Source: Paulownia fortunei
Taxonomy: Eukaryota; Streptophyta; Magnoliopsida; Lamiales; Paulowniaceae
Length of the DNA stretch: 64,000 nucleotides
NCBI GenBank assembly: GCA_019321725.1
Contig: CM033119.1
Span: 15,016,694 to 15,080,693 of the forward strand
Reading direction: 5' to 3'
Part shown: positions 12,390 to 23,155 of the stretch, piece by piece
How the letters are laid out: every line of letters starts with the position of its first letter
How positions within the stretch are numbered: the stretch's first letter is position 1
Made by a program: the position numbers and the translations under genes
Notes under the pieces: model-generated
The model's database searches: none
Seen by the model: only the letters and a program-made list of their open reading frames with translations
What the model was told of the DNA's origin: nothing

Positions 12390-12975
12390 AAAACTTGTCT
12401 GAAATTTTGTTGATTTTTCTCCAATTTTAGGTAATTGAGGGAAGCAATTCGTAGATCGTATAGTAATTATTGACACATATGCACCTATTATTTGATCCTT
12501 ATTGTTTTTTTAAGCGGTTTAATAATTTTGAATTTTTCTATTTTTCACATGAAATTATGGACATTAACTTGTTTTTTATTTTATTTTTTCATAAGAACTT
12601 ATCTGATAGTTTGTTGATTTTTTTACGATTTGAGGTAGTTAAGTGAACGAATTCGGAGATCGCATTGGAAATCATTCACACGTATTTCCCCACTACTTGA
12701 TTTTTATTATTTGTTTCAATGATTTCATAATTTTGTATTTGTCTATTTTTCATGTGAAACTATTGGTGTTAACTTGATTTTATTTTATTTTTTCATGAGA
12801 ACTTGTCTGAAACTTTGTTGATTTTTCTCCGATTTCACGTAATTAAGTGAAGAAATTCAAAAATCACATAATAATAATTCACATATAATTGTCGACTATT
12901 TGATTCTTATTGTTTGCTTAAGAGATTTAATAATTACGTAATTTTTATTTTTTCACATAAAATTATTGCATATTG
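12390..12975. repeat. Three tandem copies of a 204-bp repeat
   Basis: The phrase AACTTGTCTGAAATTTTGTTG starts at 12392. Its diverged versions AACTTATCTGATAGTTTGTTG and AACTTGTCTGAAACTTTGTTG start at 12596 and 12800, giving two successive periods of exactly 204 bp. Within each unit the order is the same: GTTGATTTTT, then a GAAATTCG-like segment, ATCGCAT or ATCGTAT, a TTCACA-like segment, TTGATTCTTATTGTTTG, then TTTTTCACATGAAATTAT. The third copy is slightly short and ends at the G-rich block. No coding capacity is seen. Confidence 0.85.
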
Positions 12976-13019
12976 ACGTGCACTTATTGTCATGTGGTGG
13001 GTGGGAGACAGAGTGGTCG

Positions 13020-13215
13020 TTTTTTTTTTTCTTTTCTTTTCTTCCTCCTATTTGTGTGTGGGGGGGGCGGGGGGGGGGATCGGTTTGTGGGGGTGGTGTG
13101 GGGCGGGATCTTGGGTTTGTGGGTGGTGGGATGGGGCGGGCATTGGGTGTGGGTGGCGCGGGGCGGGCATTGGGTTTGGGTGGCGGTGAGTGGCGACAGG
13201 AGTGGGGATGTGGGA
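13020..13215 (+). repeat. T-tract plus G-rich minisatellite with quadruplex potential
   Basis: A T/C-rich tract (13020-13050) is followed by runs of 7 and 10 G around 13060-13078. After that comes a roughly 30-35 bp repeated unit containing GGGGCGGGCATTGGGT at about 13133 and 13161. The repeated GGG blocks with short spacers could form G-quadruplexes in the plus strand. Open frames occur on both strands, but they encode Gly/Trp- or Pro/His-rich low-complexity strings and are by-products of the repeat. Confidence 0.75.
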
Positions 13216-13219
13216 GGGT

Positions 13220-14440
13220 TTGGGTAAGAAAAAAGGAAAGGAGAATAAGAAAGGAAAACAAAGAAAAAAGATAAAGTAATAAAAAGTAGAAGACAAAAAG
13301 AAAAATAAAGAAATAAAAGAAGTAAAAAATAACTTTATATATGATATTTCTATTATAATTTTTTATTTAGTTAGTAGTTATATATTTATCATAGTTAATG
13401 GGTAATCTTTAGTCATTAATTAATATTTTTAATTTTTAAATTGGTTAAAAATTACTTCTTGATTAGAAAAATATTTCAATTTGTGGTAGAATAATAATTA
13501 TTTTTCTTAATGCATTTATAAAAATTTAGTCAGTTTTTAAAATAATATTTTTGATTAATTAAATTATTAATTTATTATTTAATTAATTAAAATGAATTAG
13601 TTATTTGATTATTCAATTAGTAAAAAATAAATAGTTATCAATTATTTGATTGTTTGATATTTAAAAACAATCATTTATTCTGTTAGTTAAAATTAATTAC
13701 TCATTGTATTAATTTCATTTTTGTTGAACATAATAGTTAAAATAAAGTTACATTATAAAAAGAAAAAAGAAAGAAAAATTAACACATAAAAATAAAAAGA
13801 AAATAAAAATTTAAAAATATGAAGAAGAATAGATTTAATAATTGTATATTACATTCACACAACTTGAGGTGTATGGTAATAACATTGAGCTTGTGAGTAG
13901 AAGGAAATCCCTTTTTATGGCTGATATCATCCATTTTAGGATTGAACAATTTTAGAGGGAACGTATATCATGAAAACATCACGGACATAGAGTGTTAGTG
14001 TAATTTTCAAAATAGAGAATTTTTTTGGTACTATGACCAAATCTCTGTTGGGTTGGTTTGATTTCGAAGCATGTGCAGTAAAAAATTAAAAATTTAAAAA
14101 TAGTATATCATAATAATTAGAGTAGTATTCTGAATTCGATGCGATTTTAATAATTTTGTAATTTTTATTTGTTGTACAAAAACAATTAAAGTTTCAATTT
14201 GTACTTTTTTATACACTTCAACTGTCGTAGGATTGAAGTAATCAATTGCTAGCCTCTTTTTTGAATTCGGTTCATAGGGATTTAAGCGTCTCTCCTCTAA
14301 AGTAGTCCAAATTTTGAGCAAAATTATAAAAATAAAATTTCGCTAACAATTTTGATATTTTTACTAACCTAATTGATGAAGTGAATATATAGAATATTAA
14401 TTTTAACTATCAACTAGTGATAAAAAAATTAATATTTTTG
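13220..14440. other. AT-rich intergenic sequence, no gene seen
   Basis: It contains A/G-rich runs at 13225-13325 and 13757-13830 and long AT stretches between them. A minus-strand open frame at 14094-14321 has no recognisable domain and sits next to the start of LTR copy C. I see nothing supportable here. Confidence 0.4.
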
Positions 14441-16090
14441 ACAAGGGATGAGATTTTTTGTGGAAAAAGGATGGAGCCTCTCTCTTTTCTCTTATGGCAG
14501 AAAATTAGAGGCTCTTAGGGGTCTCAAAATTTCAAAAGTCTCATTTTTGGTATTTTTTGTCTCTTTTTTATTGGTTGGAAAATATTTGATTTATCTAAAA
14601 TTCTTCAACTCCATCCTTTCACATCTTCCAAAGATATTCAGGGTTTATCAAGATTTTCGAACTCTTGAATTTCCATCATTTTTCAACCACTTTCACGAAC
14701 CTCTCATAATGGATCTTTTTGAATTAAACTTGGACTTTAAAATAAATTCAACAATTAATCTAATTAATTATTTTAGCCCAAATTCAATTACCTAATTCCA
14801 TGTAGTTCACCTAATTAAATTAGGTCCAATTAAATTAATTGAGTAAATTAATTTATGAACTACACAATGAATTTGATCAAATTAAATAATTATTTCACTC
14901 CAATTGAACTTCCTAATCTTATTAGATTCAATTAAATAATTTAATTTATTTAATTAAATAAATAATTCAACTCCTTGAATTTAAGCCCCAGTTAAGTAAT
15001 TAATTGAATTAAATCCCTTTGATCAATTTCTTAGAAATGGTCGATCTCAAATTGTGTGTGACTCTTTAACTTCACAACTAAGCTAGCAGTAAATTTGCAA
15101 CATTTGCAACTTATGAATAATATTATTATTTTGATTAATTAATCTAATTAATTAATCATCTTGAAATTAATTTCTTAATTTCAAAAACCTCGCAAGTCAT
15201 AATAAACAACTAGCAAGTGTATCACGATTACCTAGACTTCTGCGAAATAACGAGTGAATCTATTTCAATTATGAGTATCATATACATAACATCCTTACGT
15301 CAATTAATCTTCCAATTGAGTGTAGGGCATTGATTAATAGTCAAAATCGTAATTGTTCAATAACTATAATTACATTTCAAGTTTTAATAACTCATGAGAA
15401 TCGTTTAGAAAATCCCCATCTAACATTCATCCCATTTTTGGCAAAAAAGCATAGGAGATTCACTTGTTCTACTAGATAAGTGATGGATCATTTGTTGGCC
15501 ACTCATTAACTTCCATATATATCAATACAACATCTAACATACCTCTTTTGCGATTGTTAGACAATCAGAAAATACATCAAAATGGAACACAATATATACA
15601 AGGCTACCATGGTGTCTAAAGTTTAAAAACTAATCGTGTAATATTGTAATATGACAAACAAGTTTTCAATTAAGAATTTTTAGTAGATCTATTCAGTGTA
15701 CTTATTTCTTAACAAACATCCGCATATATGCACTAGCATCACTATGCCATTGTTCTTAGAGCAAAACATTTTCCTCATGCGAGCATGCTTCGTATGCGTA
15801 AGTCTATTGGGCTATTCGATGTCCTATTTCAAAAAGTTGTCGACTCATAACTAATTTAAAGCTAAAGTCATAAAGGCATATTCCATGATCACCATCATAT
15901 ATATGACCATACTCCATAGCTAAATTTGGTTTAAAAACTTTTCTAATTACAAGATGCAATTAAAGATAAAGAAATTTGCGTATTTTATTGATATAATTTG
16001 AAAAATATTATTTTTACAAATATAAGAGTATAAAAGACGTTCAATCTAATTGGCACGGTAGGCACTACACTAACAACCTTATGGGGTGTC
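14440..16090 (-). mobile_element. LTR-like retroelement copy C, minus orientation
   Basis: Copy C is collinear with copy B (about 5000-6420) and with the reverse complement of copy A. Shared segments include CTAAGCTAGCAGTAAATTTGC near 15080, which matches CTAAGTTAGTAGTAAACTTAC near 5444. Others are ACTAGATAAGTGATGGATCAT near 15470, which matches ACTAGATAGGTGATGTATTAT near 5860, and the ACTACCATGG-like region near 15605. The open frame at 14448-14795 is part of the repeat. It begins with CTCTCTCTTTTC-type sequence and has no known domain. Confidence 0.6.
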
Positions 16091-16199
16091 AATATAATTA
16101 AACCAATTCATCATATCTCCCATTATTATTATAAATTATTATCACAATCTCTATTAGTTAAAATTCCTATTATACTCGTATAATACACATATGTATAAA

Positions 16200-16530
16200 T
16201 AATTAAAAAATACTTTCGTTTTCCATACATACTTTAAACTGTCGAATAATACTCCATACTTTTAAAATGAAACATTTAGTACTCATATTATATTTATTTG
16301 TATAATACTTGACAATTAATACTTTATTTTAATAAATATTTATAATATTTATTTATAATCTAAAAATTATTCAAAAGTAATTTATAAGTATTAATAGAAT
16401 ATAATATAAATAAAAAATAAAAAATCTAATATTTATTAATATACTATTTATTCTCACATAATTATTTTTAAATTATGTCATAATTATCTTTAAATTATGT
16501 CATAATTATAAATTTAATAAAATAAAAATA
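16200..16530 (+). repeat. AT-rich dispersed repeat, inverted partner at 62390-62705
   Basis: The segment with ACTTTAAACTGTCGAATAAT near 16230, TTTATAAGTATTAATAGAAT near 16380 and TTATCTTTAAATTATGTCAT near 16480 matches, in order, the reverse complement of 62390-62705. The corresponding words there are TCTGAACTGTCAAATAAT, TTTATAAGTATTAATAGAAT and TTATCTTTAAATTATATCAT. It is probably a MITE or other short non-autonomous element. Terminal repeats and target duplications were not resolved. Confidence 0.6.
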
Positions 16531-18618
16531 CTTATAAAATATTTTCGCTTAATTTAAAGTTATGTACAAATACAATTCATATAAAATTAATATCAGAATA
16601 AGCCGTCTTTTTACTCTCGAATAATTCTTTTATTCGTATTTTACCCGTTTGTCTATTAACTATTTTCGTATTTTTAACTATAACTTTTAATAAAAATTCA
16701 TAATATACTTGTATGTATTAAATGTCAAAATTTTCTCATTCCACATTTTATTTAACTAATTAGGAGCCACAATCGCTTATTTATTTATCAGCACCTCTGC
16801 ATCCTCTGTCATATTTGGATAATTCCATTATCTCCCTGGATAAATCAGGATATAAATCAAAATTAATTACTCAAGTTGTATTAGAAGCACACATCAATAA
16901 CTCAAATTTCTTAAAAGGCATATATAGTTACTCAACTATTTTCAAAATTGCATAGTTCACCCAAAACTAACAGAAATCTAACGGGCCAAATTGAAGTGAG
17001 CGCCACTGTTCATTTAGGGTGGAAACTTTTCGTCCACAAAAAATTACCTCCTCAATTCGTCTTGTCATTTTATTCTCACTTTATCTGTCCTCAAAATTAT
17101 TTTATCAATACATTTCACCTAATGGACAATGAAATCAAAGCCATCAAAATTGCTACGAAAGATTTAAATTTTGCTCTGAACTTTGTGAGAATTTGTTGTA
17201 ATGTTGGAGAATTTAAGCAGAAAGTGTAATGGCTCTAAGAGATTGGACTGGTTCAGGATTAAAGTCTTAGGGGGCCAAGTTGCTAAAATAGTGGGAAAGT
17301 TTTAGCAATTTTACAGTTGTAGAATTTCAATAATTTAGGTTTTAATGGACAAATAAAGATAACAAAAAGGTAACTAAGATTTACTCTCAGAAAAGAATTA
17401 AGTTAGCTTCAAATTATTTTACTTATCGTTTAAACAATATATTGTCAGGATGATGAAGTATGCTTATTTATAATATAAAATTAATCTATAATGAATTTTG
17501 TTCAAAACATTCAATATTTTTTTCTCTTAGTATAAACAATTAATCAACTAATTTGCAGAGTAAAAGCTTTGGTTGCTATTATTTAGTTGTATAAGGAAGC
17601 ATGTAAGTAAAGAAATTTTAATTTTTCTTTTTCATAAAATTTATGGTGACAAAAAGAATGGTATAATAAATTTGTTTCAGTTATCTTTAGAGATTGAAGG
17701 AATAAGAAATTCGTAGACCTGTTACTTATTATTTACACAAAGCTTTTGAAATATTATTAAAGCATTTAATCTGAAAATTCATTTAGAGCATTATTATTTG
17801 GACACATAAGAATTCTTATAATCGGTTTGGAGGGGACAAACACTAAAATCATTTTTATATATAACATATGATATATATACACACACATAACAAGGCACAA
17901 ATTTTATTTTGTTTTTGCAATTTTGATCATTTCCATGTAATGACGAGATTTTCAATATTAATAATTTGAGTTGTAAGAAAAAAAGTTTTGTGTTTCTTTA
18001 ATTTTTCTCTGTTTTTTCTTATATATAAACATATATATTGTGTGTGTGTGTGTATATATATATATATGCACTTTTTTTGGAGGGGCAAAGCGGCATGAAT
18101 TGTATGAGACCAAGATGGATTGCGCATCTATCCCATATTTCAGCCTTAGGCATCTATTGGTGTAAATATTAATTTGGAATGGAATTAATAAGTTTCGAAC
18201 TCATAGCAATTTGGTTATGAGGTGCAGAACAAACCCCTAGTGAACAAGTAGACTTCATTTCTGTTTGCTCTGTTAATTTTCGATACTGCTGCAAGTTTTA
18301 GTATTTTCGTGTGACTACATGTGCTTTACAGAAATCGGGTGAGTGTGGTAATAATTTTTTTTTATTAAAACCTTCTGTGTCTAAGCAGGTTTGACTGGAA
18401 TCCTGTCAGTATATTAATCAACAAATTCAAAAATAAAGAATACATCCGAAAAGCATGAAATAAGGACTCCTTCCTTGTAATCGAAGAATGCACAAGACAT
18501 CCAAGAAATCATATAAAAAGAATACTACTTTGCATTAAGAAAAAAAAAAGGGGGAAAAGAAAAGAAGGTAAAGAAATCCTATCTAATCTCAAAATGCCAT
18601 GTAGCCGCATAGGATGTC
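16530..18618. other. AT-rich intergenic sequence, no gene supported
   Basis: The largest open frame (16948-17229, plus) has no recognisable domain and no supporting splice context. Microsatellites are present: an AT/AC run near 17868-17888 and a TG run running into a TA run at about 18038-18066. A short poly(A)/poly(G) stretch lies near 18539-18554. Nothing else is apparent. Confidence 0.4.
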
Positions 18619-18933
18619 CTAGGCAGTCCAAATTCCAGAATTCCTATCATTGCAAGCTTGATTGGGGAGAAAATCAGCCGCTTGGTTGGCCTCTCTATAA
18701 CTGAATTTGCATTTTGGATTGGTAATAAACGAATCTAACCAAGGAACTTCTGAAACGACCAATGTCGGGGGATCTGTATTATGAATCAAAAGAATGATCA
18801 TGGCATCAACCTCAATCCATACATTTGCTAAACTTGATTGACTAAATTTGTATTTAACTGGATAAACCACACACTCGAGAGAAACCATGAACTTGAGAGA
18901 AGAGCTTTCCCCATCGGTGAGTAAATATTTCAT
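18619..18933 (-). pseudogene. RNase H-like (RVT_3 type) domain fragment
   Basis: This open frame of 104 residues carries features of the plant RNase H-like domain found in LINE-type retroelements and related host proteins. It has ANVWIEVDAMIILLIH (residues 36-51), whose Glu/Asp pair fits the usual VESDA-type active-site strand, then PWLDSFI and SYREANQAADFLPNQAC (residues 78-94), which resembles HVYREANQAADFLANQAC. The N-terminal strand with the first catalytic Asp is missing and no reverse transcriptase lies upstream. I interpret it as a decayed fragment. It lies downstream of the transmembrane-protein relic on the same strand, with no obvious functional link. Confidence 0.6.
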
Positions 18934-19254
18934 ACTAGACTTATTAGACTGTACATCTTGGTTTTGTCGACCTAATCGATAGAAGCATAAACTGAAACAC
19001 TCTCAAGCTACCAACATAGTTATTAAGTCATTAGCACCCCATAAAAACATTTCTCCTAAAGTAGCTGTTATTGTGAAAAAGAGATGTTTGATTGGCATAC
19101 ATAGAAGAGGGGATGCAAACTTCTCAGGTTGAACTTCATTCATTCAACTGTATATAAAATGACCTTATTTCAAGCTGCAGCATTTTCTGAGTTCTGAACC
19201 ATCATATGGTAAAACAGAAAGCAGTATCCTCAATATTATAGTTTCTTAATGTCT

Positions 19255-19686
19255 CTAACCATCCTTGTCATCTTCATCAATCAAATCCTGCACCTGATCG
19301 TGCTCCACTTCTTCACTCTTTTCTTTATCACCTGCATCCATCTCTTGGTCTTGATCGGCATTCCCTTCTCCTTCGCTCTCTCCAGCTCTGCTTTCTTCGT
19401 CCTCTAACTCCACTTCTTCATCGCCCTGTTTTCCAAGTTCTGTCGCGATTTCATCCACTTGACGTTTCAAGTCCTTCCTCCCCATTTTCAGTATATGATT
19501 CTCAGTTTCTCCACTCTCAGATGCTTGTGTAGGTCTCTCCTCTAAAGCAGCCTTCTTGTTGTGGGATTGCTTCACTTGGTAAAGAAATCATATGCAAATA
19601 ACGAGTATTGCACATATCTGAAGGGCATGCTTTACCTTTAAAGTTTTTGACCTTTGATTCCTACTAGGTGATTGCTTCAGCATCAT
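19255..19686 (-). pseudogene. Membrane-anchored acidic protein with an in-frame TGA at codon 33
   Basis: Read from ATG at 19686, the frame gives a basic start (KQSPSRNQRSKTLKVKHALQ), then a hydrophobic segment ALQICAILVICI. A TGA follows at 19588-19590, and the frame then continues as FLYQVKQSHNKKAA. After that comes a region with ILKMGRKDLKRQV and a long Glu/Asp-rich tail ending in LIDEDDKDG and TAG at 19255. I recognise the layout SPSRNQRSK, KVKHxLQIC, a helix ending in W(F/L)LYQVK, SHxKK and (I/L)LKxGRKDL as a conserved plant family of single-pass proteins of unknown function. The TGA stands where that family has Trp (TGG). Family members usually have longer acidic C-terminal regions. One nonsense change plus a short tail suggests a pseudogene or retrocopy. 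A sequencing error at one base remains possible. Confidence 0.7.
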
Positions 19687-19689
19687 CAA

Positions 19690-22620
19690 TTTCAGCACTA
19701 CCCTTTTTGCGAAACTCAATCTTCCATTTATAACTCAATTAGTCCAATCTATCTGAAAAACACAACATATGAGCACATTATCATAGATAACAAGTTCTTA
19801 TTTCAGAAATTTGCTCACATTGAGACTTACATTTGATATGAAAATAAAAGTAGGAAACATAACAAAAGTCATCATGTTTTCTAATAAAAACTATGATGGT
19901 TGTTGATATTTTTTGGCAAGTATTACAGCAAAGCTGCCTTTTTTCTTAAAGATATCTGCAGATAAATGAATATCTAATGTTCTTAATCTCAGCTAACATT
20001 TTCCACTTAGTTAATAAGCTGCCTAACAATTAATTGCAAAAGATAAAATTATAAGCAAAGATAATGGCAAAAGAATCATACAGATGAACAGCTAGTATAT
20101 ATAAAAATATTTGGAGATAAATAAAATTATAAATAAATAAAACCACAAAACATCACTATGAGAGTCAGGGAAAGGAAGTAAAATCCCAGAAACATGTATA
20201 TCATAACAAGAAAAAGGCTAGAAAAAAATATTACTTACAAAAGAGTAAATATAGCAGATGATAACTACTGAAAAATACTAGTGCTAAAAAAGATTTATGC
20301 AGAAGATAAAAGAGGCAAAAATGAGTTACCATTAACAGAAAATAATTAGAAGAAACCTACATAATGAATCTGAGAAGCTGGTCTTTGAATTCATATATGA
20401 GCTGTTATATGGTGATAGTTTGTGGGGGGTGTCGGTGTGCTTTAATGAAGAGACTGAGGCACAGCAGTTCAAGAACATGGCCCCATCACTACACACAGTA
20501 CAGTCATGGGGATGGAGGGTGACAGGTAAATATGGGTAGTGTTACTGCCCGGGAAGAGGAGGATGCATAATGCATTAACTTTGTCTTTGCAAATGGTGTT
20601 CGTCTTTTTGGGCCAATAGTGCATTTCCAACTGCCCCAAAATATTGCTAAATGGTTAAATTTCAGAAAATTAATGCTCCATACAAGGTGGAAAATTCTAT
20701 AAAAGGAAGATGTAGAAAAACAGATTTATATGAGAATTATAGCAACCAGAGTGGAAAAACACCTATTACATAATTGGTACGCATCAATGAAGTAAGAATT
20801 GAATGATCATTTTTATATTGATTATTGAATTAAATTTTTGGGTTTGGTTTTGTATGTATAAAAAAAAATTGTTTTAATTTGATTTGATCGGTTTTGCAAA
20901 CATCCACACTCATGAGTAGAAAAATCAATTGTCAAATATCTTTTGAAAATACTATGCTATAGAATTATATTCAATATATCCAATTCCAACAAGAATTGCA
21001 AAGTAATATATAAAACATAATATATTGAATGTATAAATAATGTAAGCTTTTCTGCTAAAAGGTAATTTGATCACTAATAATAATTTCATTCAATTCCTAC
21101 TATTTATTTTTAGTTACCAATCATTAGATTAAAATAAAAAAAGAAATAACTATTTCATTTAATTCTTATTTCTTATAGATATCAAATATAGGAAAAGAAT
21201 ACTCATATCATTTATTTCTCATCAATATTTCATTCCTAAATTCATCACTATTCCTGCATACCGACTCCCTTATTTGTTGAGAACATCAATATTAAGGGGG
21301 AGTTTGTTAAGAGTAGCTACAAAATTATGGGATAATTGTATATAACACCAAAGACTGTGGTTTGACTGTATGTTATATGTTTATCACTCACTTACAAATG
21401 TGACAGGATCATTATATTGAGATTTTGATGATTATATACTTAATGCTTAGAATATCCTAAAAATTCTTGTAAATTTGTGTTTGATAGGTTGAAGAGCAAG
21501 GGCTACTTTGAATAATAGTTAAAGCAGCGTACTTGAAGATATAGACTTGAAAAAGTTGAGAGGTGTTCTAGACTGTTTTCAAAACTAGAATCAGTCGATT
21601 CAATCAAAAATCGAAAGTTGGTCTGATCCAATTAGGTATATAAAACTAGATTTTTGATTTGATAAGCAAAATCAGTCAAACTGGTTTAATCGATTTTTAT
21701 TTTTTATTTTTTAAAAAATTTAAATTTGATATTTTGTTATTTTATGTGGTTATTTGGATATTGTATTTTATTAGATATTTTTTTAGGTATTTATTTATTA
21801 TTTTTTATATTTAAAATATATTGTATAATAATTATTCTATTATATTATTATTTTACATAATATAATAAAAAAATATAATCAATTTTCATTAAATCGGTCT
21901 GATCGACGTTTGAATCGACCTGATCATTGAACTGCTAATCAATTTGATCGACGCTTGAATCGATCCGATCATTAAATTATTAATTAATAATAAAATTAAT
22001 TTAATTATTGATCTGATTATAAAATATTATTCTAGACTGAAGTAATATATAGGGAATCAAATCAAAAGCTAAGTTGCTAGCCAAAAGGATAAAGCAAAGA
22101 ATAGACTGATGATAAAGCTGAGTCATAAATAGAACAGTACAACAAAGAGATATGAGGTTTAGGTGGAAGAAAAGTTCAGTTTATTAGATAGTCCTATCTT
22201 TAGACAGATTAAATTTGTGATCGATCAAATAATGTGTAAGTGTTAAATTATAATATTTTGACAATTCAAATTATATTTTATAAATTATAAAAAATATTAA
22301 TATTTTAATAATTTAAATCAAATCTTGTAATGGAGGAAGTGAATTTCAATCAAATTATAAAAGGTTAATCGCATTCAAAATTATATTTCTTAAAAGATGA
22401 ATTTTATGTAGTTTAAAATAAAAAAAAAATCAAAGTTAAAAGAATTGAAGATTACGAATCCATTATTGAGTATTGGATATAGGGACGATTATTTATTAAT
22501 TTATACTTTTTTTAAATATCACTTTTGAAATCCATATACAATGAAAGTTTCAATGAAAAATATTATCAATTAACTCATACATTAAGGTAATCATGATATT
22601 GTCTTGTTATTCGCAAATTA
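19690..22620. other. Intergenic AT-rich sequence, no gene supported
   Basis: No open frame longer than about 60 codons with a recognisable domain is visible on either strand. A somewhat GC-richer patch lies at about 20400-20570. Around 21895-21975 a phrase of the type TTGATCGACGCTTGAATCGATCCGATCATTAAA occurs twice about 50 bp apart, resembling short sequence common in plant transposon ends. No promoter or RNA gene could be assigned. Confidence 0.4.
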
Positions 22621-23155
22621 TCTCTTAACACCAATACTTATTTATAAGATCAAATATTTATGCACATCTTTATTTACAAGAAATCAAAGTTTCACATTAG
22701 CAGTCGGTAGAGTATTACTGTACAATAAGTTAAATGAACATAAATATTTGTTTTGTCACTGATGATACAAAAATCAAGAATCGTCACTAATAAGAAGAGT
22801 TTTAACTCCAACACTTATTTATGAGATTAAGTATTTATGTGCAACTTTGCATACAATAAATTAAGATTTAACATTAGCAATCGGTGGAGTATAACCCTAC
22901 AATAAGCTAAATGAATCCAAATATTTATTGTGTCATTGGTGATATATAAATCAAGAATTACCACAAAATAATAAGGGTTTTAACACCAACATTTATTTAC
23001 GGGATTAAATATTTATACAACATTTGTCTATAATAAATCAAGGTTTCACATTAGCAGTCGGTAGAATAGAACCGTACAATAAACTAAATAAGCCCAAATA
23101 TTTATTGTACCATTTGTAATATATAAATCAAGAATCACAAACAAGGAGAGTTTCA
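22621..23155. repeat. Three tandem copies of a ~180-bp repeat
   Basis: Units start at about 22621, 22801 and 22980. Each has, in order, AACACCAA-type sequence, ACTTATTTAT, a GATTAAATATTTATG-like segment, CACATTAGCAGTCGGTAGAG (or AACATTAGCAATCGGTGGAG), TACAATAAGCTAAATGAA, ATATTTATTGTGTCA and ATCAAGAATC. The period is close to 180 bp for both intervals. The copies differ by point changes and small indels. A sequence resembling a CACTA-type transposon end (TACTACTAGAAAATTTAG) follows at about 23344, so the units could be subterminal repeats of a decayed element. Confidence 0.8.

Noticed and set aside
12953..13296. Overlapping open frames on both strands across the G-rich block (up to 102 codons)
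   Set aside because: They encode low-complexity Gly/Trp-rich or Pro/His-rich strings in five frames at once, as expected from a G-rich repeat that lacks stop codons. No domain and no splice context.
16948..17229. 93-codon plus-strand open frame
   Set aside because: No recognisable motif, no splice or promoter context, and AT-rich surroundings. Not distinguishable from chance.
19589..19625. An intron that would remove the TGA from the membrane-protein relic (GTAAAG at 19639 to an AG near 19577)
   Set aside because: The intervening bases translate in frame as the conserved KVKHALQIC helix and YQVK, which relatives of this family keep. The sequence is therefore coding, not intronic.
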